Source: Oligoflexaceae bacterium
Lineage (GTDB): Bacteria > Bdellovibrionota_B > Oligoflexia > Oligoflexales > Oligoflexaceae
Assembly: GCA_947474445.1 (NCBI GenBank)
Contig: CANJJY010000276.1
Coordinates: 1 to 6,277, forward strand
Direction: 5' to 3'
DNA length: 6,277 bases
The notes under the pieces were generated by a model. It was given only the letters and a program-made list of their open reading frames with translations, did no database searches and was not told the DNA's origin. Below are positions 1 to 4,932 of the stretch, one piece after another. Numbering within the stretch: position 1 is the stretch's first letter; every line of letters starts with the position of its first letter. A program made the translations under genes and the position numbers.

Positions 1-148
1 AACACTCTGTTTTTTTCGGTGCATTTGAGAAAAAAACTAATACTTATTGTTCGGAGATCTCATTAATTCATTAGAATCAATATCTTATCGCTATTTTTTG
101 CAGAGAAATTGCGCGGGTGGAGGGCTGGAAGAGGCCGAAGTTTTTGAT
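1..148. other. AT-rich non-coding left edge
   Basis: This stretch is strongly AT-rich up to about position 105, with A and T runs (for example around 10-17 and 30-36), in contrast to the GC-richer genes. No credible coding frame was found; the open frame starting at 117 on the plus strand runs antisense through the aminotransferase gene and is judged a shadow. An 8-bp palindrome GAGATCTC lies at 54-61. The base composition would suit a promoter region for a gene beyond the left edge, but no convincing paired -35/-10 was seen. Confidence 0.4.
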
Positions 149-176
149 AACTTCCTGGTTTTTGCACCAGGAAGCT
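149..176 (-). terminator. Hairpin downstream of the aminotransferase gene, possible terminator
   Basis: A perfect 8-bp inverted repeat (CTTCCTGG at 151-158, CCAGGAAG at 167-174) encloses an 8-nt loop. On the minus strand the stem can grow by one G-U and one A-U pair to about 10 bp. It lies 40 nt past the stop codon of the leftward aminotransferase gene, where a 3'-end structure is expected. The tract after it on the minus strand (TTATCAAAAAC) is only weakly U-rich, so it may be an imperfect intrinsic terminator or an mRNA-stabilising hairpin. On the plus strand the stem is followed by CTAAGAGAG, which does not suit termination in that direction. Confidence 0.45.
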
Positions 177-215
177 AAGAGAGCCAACTCTGATTTGGGA
201 CTTAAGGCCTCGCCA

Positions 216-1355
216 TCAGACCAGCTGATCGAGAGCTTTGGCGAGATTTTGCATCGTGCGGTCTACCTGCTGCAGCTTGTCCAAACCAAAGAGTCCCAGG
301 CGAAATGTCTTAAATTCTTTGGGTTCATCGCACATCAAGGGGACTCCAGCGGCCGTCTGCAATCCCACCTTGGCGAAGCTCGCTCCCTTGTGGATGCCCT
401 CGTCGGTGGTGTAGCTGACGATCACGCCGGGCGCTTCGAATCCTGGCGCCGCGACGCTGGGGAAACCCTTGGCAATGAGCAGGGAACGAACCGCCGTGCC
501 GAGAGCCATTTGATGTTCGCAGAGCTTTTGAAAACCGTAGGTTTCCATCTCCTGCATCGTGTCGCGAAAACGAGCCAGAGCGTCGGTTGGCATCGTCGCG
601 TGATAGGCGTGAGAACCCGACTCATAGGCCTGCATGATCTGCTGCCATTTCAATAGATCGCAGGCAAAGCTCGAACTGCGCGTCTGTTCGATCTGCTGCC
701 GCGCCGCCGCACTGAGCATGACCAGTGCGCTGCACGGACTCGCACTCCACCCCTTTTGCGGCGCGCTGATGAGTATGTCGACGGCGGTCGCCTTCATGTC
801 CACCCAGCGCGTGCCCGACGCGATGCAATCGAGCACGAGCAAACCACCGTGGGCATGCACCGCGTCGGCCATGGCGCGGATGTAGCTGTCGGGCAGCATC
901 ATGCCCGATGAGGTTTCGACGTGCGGAGCAAACACGAGAGCCGGCTTTTCCTCTTTGATCGCCGTCACCACATCGGCGATGGCAGGGGGAGCGAAAGGAG
1001 CCTGCGGGCCTGTCGAAACGGGCCGAGCCTTGAGCACGGTATGCGATGAGGGAATGCCACCCATTTCAAAGATCTGTGTCCACCGATAGCTGAACCAACC
1101 ATTGCGAACGACCAGACAAGGCTTGCCACCTGCGAATTGCCGCGCGACGGCTTCCATCCCGAAGGTCCCCCCGCCCGGCACGATGACGACCGCTTCGGCC
1201 TGATAGACGCTTTTGAGCGTACGCGAGATATCGCGCATCACAGCTTGAAAAGTGGCCGACATGTGATTGAGCGATCGATCACTGAAAACCACCGAGTATT
1301 CGAGCAAACCGGCCGGGTCAACCTGAGGATAGAGAGTAGACACGAAGGGCTCCAT
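216..1355 (-). CDS. Class V PLP-dependent aminotransferase (alanine-glyoxylate / serine-pyruvate aminotransferase-like)
   Basis: A 379-residue, apparently full-length and cytosolic fold-type I aminotransferase of the class V group that includes alanine-glyoxylate, serine-pyruvate and 2-aminoethylphosphonate-pyruvate aminotransferases. Visible motifs in order are the phosphate-binding PGGGTFGMEAV (60-70), APHVETSSGM (143-152), the Asp that pairs with the PLP pyridine nitrogen (D176 in VLDCIASG), the Schiff-base lysine K201 in SAPQKGWSAS, and the C-terminal FRLGLFG (351-357), whose R352 matches the arginine that holds the substrate carboxylate. It should move an amino group between an amino acid and a 2-oxo acid; the actual pair cannot be read from sequence. 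The start is the first ATG after an in-frame stop 15 nt upstream of it. It has no good Shine-Dalgarno sequence. The gene is divergent from the TRAP operon. Fold and chemistry are secure; the exact substrate is unknown. Confidence 0.93.
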   Translation of the reverse strand: MEPFVSTLYPQVDPAGLLEYSVVFSDRSLNHMSATFQAVMRDISRTLKSVYQAEAVVIVPGGGTFGMEAVARQFAGGKPCLVVRNGWFSYRWTQIFEMGGIPSSHTVLKARPVSTGPQAPFAPPAIADVVTAIKEEKPALVFAPHVETSSGMMLPDSYIRAMADAVHAHGGLLVLDCIASGTRWVDMKATAVDILISAPQKGWSASPCSALVMLSAAARQQIEQTRSSSFACDLLKWQQIMQAYESGSHAYHATMPTDALARFRDTMQEMETYGFQKLCEHQMALGTAVRSLLIAKGFPSVAAPGFEAPGVIVSYTTDEGIHKGASFAKVGLQTAAGVPLMCDEPKEFKTFRLGLFGLDKLQQVDRTMQNLAKALDQLV

Positions 1356-1393
1356 TTCAAAAAGATAGAATCAAAACAGATTGTTCTTGAGTT

Positions 1394-1402
1394 TGCTATA
1401 CT
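1394..1402 (+). promoter_or_regulatory. Candidate extended -10 promoter element for the TRAP operon
   Basis: TGC-TATACT matches an extended -10 element of the housekeeping sigma factor. The position 17 bp upstream (AAACAG) is a poor -35, so this would have to work as an extended -10 promoter. It would leave a leader of roughly 140 nt before the DctQ start. The call is made by eye only. Confidence 0.3.
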
Positions 1403-1530
1403 CGGGGGGCTGAGTCAAAGGTCGAAAAGACATGCCCTGGCCTGAAGACGCACAGTTTTATCTGCCACGCGCAATTCCTGGTTTTTCTCGGCAGGATTAA
1501 CTGCTAATAACTTAACATCCTTAGTGCGTC

Positions 1531-1537
1531 AGGAGAG
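1531..1537 (+). promoter_or_regulatory. Ribosome binding site of the DctQ gene
   Basis: AGGAGAG lies 9 nt before the ATG at 1547. It is a strong anti-16S match at slightly long spacing and supports this ATG as the start. Confidence 0.65.
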
Positions 1538-1546
1538 CGAATTGCT

Positions 1547-2017
1547 ATGTTAAAGTTGATAGATCGTTGGCTCGAAAAGTTCGAAAAAACCATACTGGTA
1601 GGCCTTTTTCTCGCTCTGATCGCCTCGATGGCTATCAATATCATCCAACGCAATGTGTTTGGACAATCCTCACAGCTTACCCAGGAAGTGATGCCGCTCA
1701 TGGTGCTCTGGATCACGATGGTGGGCGCTTCGCTGGCTCTGAGGCAGGGCAAGCACATTAGCATGGAACTCTTTCTGCGCTTTATGAAACCTTCGATGCG
1801 AAAGACTCTCGGACGCATCGCCGCGGTGTTTGGTGCCTTGATCATGGCCCTCGGATTTTACCTGTCTCTCGATTTTATGTCGGGTGAACTGAAGATTTTC
1901 GGAACCAAAGGGTATCTCTCCCTCATCGTGCCCTACTTCTTTGCGGTGGCCTTCATCGGCTACGTGATCCAGATCTTTCATCCTCATACCCACGCGCATG
2001 GCGAGGTCCTCACATGA
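1547..2017 (+). CDS. dctQ: TRAP transporter small permease subunit (DctQ family)
   Basis: A 156-residue inner-membrane protein, the usual size for the four-helix small subunit of tripartite ATP-independent periplasmic (TRAP) transporters. Hydrophobic segments lie near residues 16-34, 47-65, 89-110 and 125-144. The family signature sits at the end of the second segment: W55, then GASLALRQGKHISME at 60-74. It pairs with the large subunit DctM in the membrane and is needed for ion-driven uptake of substrate delivered by a periplasmic binding protein. The last four bases overlap the start of the DctM gene (ATGA), a sign of translational coupling. The cytoplasmic C-terminal tail carries four histidines in seven residues (HPHTHAH, 145-151). 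The symbol is by family only; the substrate need not be a C4-dicarboxylate. Confidence 0.92.
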   Translation: MLKLIDRWLEKFEKTILVGLFLALIASMAINIIQRNVFGQSSQLTQEVMPLMVLWITMVGASLALRQGKHISMELFLRFMKPSMRKTLGRIAAVFGALIMALGFYLSLDFMSGELKIFGTKGYLSLIVPYFFAVAFIGYVIQIFHPHTHAHGEVLT

Positions 2018-3327
2018 CTCTGTTTCAAATCGTCCTGGCCGTCATCGCTCTCTTTGCGCTGATTGAGGTGCCTCTCTTTACCATATTCGCCGCTTTGGCG
2101 ATGGCTTGCCTGTATTTCGTCGATCATGATTTCGATAATATGCAGACGGTCCTCATCGAACTCAATCGACTCGCCTCGACACCGATTCTCGTCGCCCTGC
2201 CGCTGTTTACTCTGGCCAGCACGGTGCTGAAAGAAACTAAGGCCCCGCATCGCATCATGGATTTTATGGAATCTTTGGTCGGTTGGATGCCAGGCGGCCT
2301 GGCGATCGCCGGACTGCTCGCCTGTGCGATGCTGACGACGCTGACCGGAGCGAGTGGAGTGACCATCATCGCGCTCGGTGGCATTCTCTTGCCTATGCTG
2401 ACGGCGAAAGGTTACAGCGAACGCTTTGCGCTCGGTTTGCTCGTCACCGGCGGGAGTATCGGACTCCTCTTTCCACCGAGTTTGCCGATGATTCTCTACG
2501 GCGTGGTCGCAAAGACCGATATTCGGGAACTCTTTAATGGCGCCTTTTTGCCGGGCGTAGTGATGATCTCTGTCATTTTCGTTTACTCGTTTATCTACGA
2601 TCTCAGGCGGCGGCACAAGGCCGGCCACAAACTTGCGGATCGACCTTTCGTCTGGTCGGATGTGCTGCGGGCGACGCGGGAAGCGGCTTGGGAATTGCCG
2701 GTGATCGGCATCGTGCTGGTCGGTATCTATGGTGGTTTTGTGACCGTGAATGAAGTCGCGGCAGTGATTCTCATCTGGATTCTCTTTGTCGAAACATTCA
2801 TTAAAAAAGAATTCAACCTGGTGCGCGATCTGCCGCGCACCTGTATCGAGGCGGGTATCCTCACTGGGACTATCATAACGATCCTCGGTTTCGCGACCGG
2901 CTTCTCAGGCTATCTCATCGATGAGGATGTCCCGACCAAGATCATCGAAAGCCTCAAATCGATTTCCGACAACAAACTCGTCTTTCTTTTGATGGCCAAC
3001 GTCTTTCTCCTCGGCGTCGGCTGCGTCATGGATATTTTTACCGCGATCGTGGTCGTGGTCCCCGTCCTGATTCCGATCGCGACGCAGTTTGGGATTCATC
3101 CCGTGCATCTCTGCGTGATGTTCCTCGTCAACCTCGAAATCGGCTTGATTCACCCGCCGCTCGGGATCAATCTCTTGATTGCGAGTTCCCGTTTTAGAAA
3201 GCCGATCGATGAGATGGTCAAAGCTTCCTTTCCTTTTCTCCTCTTGCTGCTGCTCGCTCTGGCTTTGATCACCTATATTCCATGGCTGTCGCTAGTCGGT
3301 GTCGGGGCGACGGAGGCTGCGTTTTAA
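2014..3327 (+). CDS. dctM: TRAP transporter large permease subunit (DctM family)
   Basis: A 437-residue polytopic inner-membrane protein, close to the usual DctM length of about 425-440. It is the transport subunit of a TRAP system, moving an organic acid inward with an ion gradient, usually Na+. Two related halves are visible: GGSIGLLFPPSLPMILYG (146-163) in the first, and LEIGLIHPPLGINLLIASS (374-392) in the second. These are the paired G-x-x-x-PP re-entrant hairpin regions of this family and of the wider ion transporter superfamily. TGASGVTIIALGGILLPML (111-129) is also typical. It starts inside the DctQ stop codon, so the two are one operon. No DctP-type binding protein precedes or follows in the window, so the substrate cannot be assigned. 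Confidence 0.94.
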   Translation: MTLFQIVLAVIALFALIEVPLFTIFAALAMACLYFVDHDFDNMQTVLIELNRLASTPILVALPLFTLASTVLKETKAPHRIMDFMESLVGWMPGGLAIAGLLACAMLTTLTGASGVTIIALGGILLPMLTAKGYSERFALGLLVTGGSIGLLFPPSLPMILYGVVAKTDIRELFNGAFLPGVVMISVIFVYSFIYDLRRRHKAGHKLADRPFVWSDVLRATREAAWELPVIGIVLVGIYGGFVTVNEVAAVILIWILFVETFIKKEFNLVRDLPRTCIEAGILTGTIITILGFATGFSGYLIDEDVPTKIIESLKSISDNKLVFLLMANVFLLGVGCVMDIFTAIVVVVPVLIPIATQFGIHPVHLCVMFLVNLEIGLIHPPLGINLLIASSRFRKPIDEMVKASFPFLLLLLLALALITYIPWLSLVGVGATEAAF

Positions 3328-3489
3328 GGGCTGGTGAATTTATTTGGACTTTTGGGTTCTAGAATTGGATTTGTCTCGGTACTACGCACAAGTCTAGGTG
3401 GAATTTTTTGAGCTTAATTCATCCTGCCTGAGGTATGCTAAGCGTTTTGAATAAAGGCGCTTCACTGCGCCGCATAAAGGGAGTAGGGG
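3328..3489 (+). other. Gap between TRAP operon and acyl-CoA dehydrogenase gene, with leader hairpin
   Basis: No canonical intrinsic terminator for the TRAP operon is visible: the T-run at 3404-3409 lacks a preceding GC stem. The second half is the likely leader of the acyl-CoA dehydrogenase gene. A -10-like TATGCT lies at 3434-3439, but its best -35-like partner TTGAGC (3408-3413) is 20 bp away, which is too long for confidence. A hairpin GGCGC-TTCACT-GCGCC spans 3456-3471. Whether the dehydrogenase has its own promoter or is read through from DctM cannot be settled. Confidence 0.4.
3477..3483 (+). promoter_or_regulatory. Ribosome binding site of the acyl-CoA dehydrogenase gene
   Basis: AAGGGAG lies 6 nt before the ATG at 3490, a good Shine-Dalgarno match at suitable spacing. 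It sits 5 nt after the GGCGC/GCGCC hairpin, close enough for the hairpin to influence ribosome access. Confidence 0.7.
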
Positions 3490-4644
3490 ATGGTTGATTT
3501 TGAGTTGTCCGAAGATCTGCGTTCGATGCGCGATCTCGCGCGAACCTTTGCACGTCAGGAAATAATGCCCGTTGCAGCGCATTACGACCAGACGATGGAT
3601 TACCCGACCGAGGTGATTAAAAAGGCCCACGCGGCGGGTCTACTCAGCCTTTCCCTCCCGGCCTCGGTCGGTGGCCTGGGACTTCCGCTCGTCGATCAGA
3701 TGATCATCTCCGAAGAACTGGCCTACGGCTGCACCGCGATCCAAACCGCGATGGCCGCCAACGATCTCGCTCTCGGGCCCCTCCTCATCGCCGGCACGGA
3801 GGAGCAGCTGGAGCGTTTTGCCAAACCTATGGTCAATAGCCCCATCATGGCCGCTTACTGCGTGACCGAACCAGGAGCGGGGAGCGATGTGGCCAGCCTG
3901 CGCACGACGGTCAAGCGCGATGGCGACTTCTATCTGCTCAGCGGTGAAAAGATGTGGATCACCAACGCCTCGAAGGCGAGTTGGTACTATGTGCTCGCGA
4001 CGCTCGATCCCAAAGCGGGGCACAAAGCGATGTGTGCCTTCGTCGTGCCGACCGATCTACCGGGCATTCAAGTCGGTAAAAAAGAAATCAATATGGGGCA
4101 GCGCTGTTCTGATACCCGCGCTATCAAATTCACCAATGTCAAGGTTCCCAAGAATTGCCTTTTGGGGCAAGAAGGCGACGGCTTTAAGATCGCGATGAAG
4201 GCTTTCGATCTCTCGCGTCCCTGCACGGCGACTTCAGCCGTGGGTCTCGCCCAGTGTGCCTTCGATCATGCGATGCGCTATGCGCAGGAGCGGGTCACCT
4301 TCGGGAAACCGATCGCCGCGCACCAGGCTGTTGCCTTTATGCTAGCCGACATGGCTCAGGAAATTGAAGCCGCGCGGCTTTTAGTGTGGAAAGCCGCGGC
4401 TGAACACGATGCGGGGCGCCGCAACACCAAGTTTGCGTCGATGGCCAAGTGTTTTGCCGGCGATGTGGCCAATCGCGTGGCGACCAATGCCGTGCAGATC
4501 TTCGGCGGCTATGGATATAACACCGAATACCCCGTAGAAAAACTGATGCGCGATGCAAAGATCTTCCAGATCTACGAGGGGACCAACCAGATTCAGCGTT
4601 TGATTATCTCCAAGCAGCTGCTGGAAGAGAATCCACTGCGCTAA
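3490..4644 (+). CDS. Acyl-CoA dehydrogenase, medium-chain-like
   Basis: A 384-residue, complete FAD enzyme of the acyl-CoA dehydrogenase family, which oxidises acyl-CoA to trans-2-enoyl-CoA and passes electrons to electron-transfer flavoprotein. Motifs in order are EELAYGCTAIQTA (75-87), the FAD-contacting YCVTEPGAGSDVASLRT (123-139), KMWITNASKASWY (154-166), NMGQRCSDTR (201-210), VTFGKPIAAHQAVAFMLADM (269-288), QIFGGYGYNTEYPVEKLMRD (336-355) and IYEGTNQIQR (361-370). E363 in YEGT is at the catalytic-base position of the short/medium-chain enzymes, whereas isovaleryl- and long-chain enzymes place it on another helix. From memory of the family, the wording is strikingly close to the mitochondrial medium-chain enzyme. 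Chain-length preference is inferred, not proven. Most likely a beta-oxidation enzyme; its adjacency to the NRPS leaves a role in making an acyl precursor possible. Confidence 0.95.
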   Translation: MVDFELSEDLRSMRDLARTFARQEIMPVAAHYDQTMDYPTEVIKKAHAAGLLSLSLPASVGGLGLPLVDQMIISEELAYGCTAIQTAMAANDLALGPLLIAGTEEQLERFAKPMVNSPIMAAYCVTEPGAGSDVASLRTTVKRDGDFYLLSGEKMWITNASKASWYYVLATLDPKAGHKAMCAFVVPTDLPGIQVGKKEINMGQRCSDTRAIKFTNVKVPKNCLLGQEGDGFKIAMKAFDLSRPCTATSAVGLAQCAFDHAMRYAQERVTFGKPIAAHQAVAFMLADMAQEIEAARLLVWKAAAEHDAGRRNTKFASMAKCFAGDVANRVATNAVQIFGGYGYNTEYPVEKLMRDAKIFQIYEGTNQIQRLIISKQLLEENPLR

Positions 4645-4652
4645 GACGCGAA

Positions 4653-4683
4653 GGGGGGGGGCGGTCGCCTCACAGGCCCCCCC
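4653..4683. terminator. G9/C7 inverted repeat after the acyl-CoA dehydrogenase gene
   Basis: Nine G (4653-4661) and seven C (4677-4683) can form a 7-bp all-GC stem around a 15-nt loop, starting 8 nt after the acyl-CoA dehydrogenase stop codon. No U-tract follows (ATGTATACG), so it does not fit the canonical intrinsic terminator. It may protect the transcript's 3' end or pause polymerase. The long homopolymer run also makes its exact length prone to sequencing error. Confidence 0.4.
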
Positions 4684-4717
4684 ATGTATACGAATCAGTA
4701 AGATCATCGGCCTCGCC

Positions 4718-4736
4718 GTGGGGAGAGTTACCCCAC
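4718..4736. terminator. Second hairpin GTGGGG/CCCCAC
   Basis: A perfect 6-bp stem (4718-4723 with 4731-4736) encloses the 7-nt loop AGAGTTA. On the plus strand it is followed by CATTTCCCTC, which is pyrimidine-rich but not a U-tract. With the G9/C7 repeat upstream it makes a tandem pair after the dehydrogenase gene, which may together end or insulate transcription. It is too short to call firmly. Confidence 0.3.
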
Positions 4737-4919
4737 CATTTCCCTCGGACCCTCTCCTTCCTGCCTTCTTTGTAATAATTAGAACCGATAATGGGCCTGC
4801 CCGCAGACCGTGACCTTTTTGTAAGAAAAGTAACATCAAGGAATTTGGTAAAAGGGACGAAACCCTCGATGCCAAGACTATGGCCAGATCTGTCGTAAGT
4901 TCTCAACTCTGTAGGCTCT

Positions 4920-4924
4920 GAAGG
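4920..4924 (+). promoter_or_regulatory. Ribosome binding site of the NRPS gene
   Basis: GAAGG lies 8 nt before the ATG at 4933, and an in-frame TAG lies at 4912-4914. Together they fix the start of the open frame that runs off the right edge. Confidence 0.65.
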
Positions 4925-4932
4925 TAAAAACT

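Larger units (their letters stand above)
1356..1546. promoter_or_regulatory. Divergent intergenic region between aminotransferase and TRAP operon
   Basis: These 191 bp must hold the promoters of both the leftward aminotransferase and the rightward TRAP genes. Reading right, a TATACT with an upstream TG (extended -10) lies at 1394-1402. Reading left, a TTGACT (-35-like) lies at 1418-1413, with only a poor -10 (CAAACT) 17 bp on, so the two candidates would overlap. An imperfect dyad GAGT-N7-ACTC at 1390-1404 covers the rightward -10 and could be an operator, but it is short. A 5-bp inverted repeat CTGCC/GGCAG (1462-1466 and 1490-1494) is too weak to call. No regulator gene is in the window. Confidence 0.45.
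4645..4932 (+). other. 288-bp non-coding gap with hairpins and pyrimidine-rich tract, upstream of the NRPS gene
   Basis: No credible gene lies here; minus-strand open frames have no family resemblance and overlap flanking genes. In order it holds a G9/C7 inverted repeat (4653-4683), a GTGGGG/CCCCAC hairpin (4718-4736), a pyrimidine-rich stretch on the plus strand (about 4737-4772), and an AT-rich section (about 4768-4855) that is the likely promoter zone of the NRPS gene. GATAAT at 4787-4792 and TAACAT at 4831-4836 are -10-like; the latter has GTGACC 15 bp upstream. Neither pair is convincing. A BglII-type palindrome CAGATCTG lies at 4885-4892. No riboswitch class was recognised. Confidence 0.45.

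Noticed and set aside
117..656. A 179-codon plus-strand open frame over the 3' part of the aminotransferase gene
   Set aside because: It lies antisense to a gene with clear PLP-enzyme motifs, has no recognisable domain, and its start has no useful ribosome binding site.
152..1486. A 12-bp direct repeat TTCCTGGTTTTT at 152-163 and 1475-1486, flanking the aminotransferase gene
   Set aside because: About one shared 12-mer is expected by chance in a window of this size; the match does not extend and there are no mobile-element features.
1984..2628. A 214-codon minus-strand open frame inside the DctM gene
   Set aside because: Its translation is full of H, R, Q, D and E, the expected mirror of a hydrophobic membrane-protein gene on the other strand; no family resemblance.
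3640..4023. A 127-codon minus-strand open frame inside the acyl-CoA dehydrogenase gene
   Set aside because: Antisense shadow of a well-supported enzyme gene with no motif of its own.
4770..4792. TTGTAA (4770-4775) with GATAAT (4787-4792) as a promoter for the NRPS gene
   Set aside because: The spacing is only 11 bp, too short for a sigma-70 type promoter.
54..4892. Several AGATCT-centred palindromes (for example GAGATCTC at 54-61 and CAGATCTG at 4885-4892)
   Set aside because: The same hexamer also occurs within coding sequence and the flanks are not symmetric, so a shared operator is not supported.
4381..4906. Minus-strand open frames crossing the gap between the dehydrogenase and NRPS genes
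   Set aside because: They overlap the dehydrogenase C-terminal coding region or are low-complexity, and no start signal or family feature supports them.
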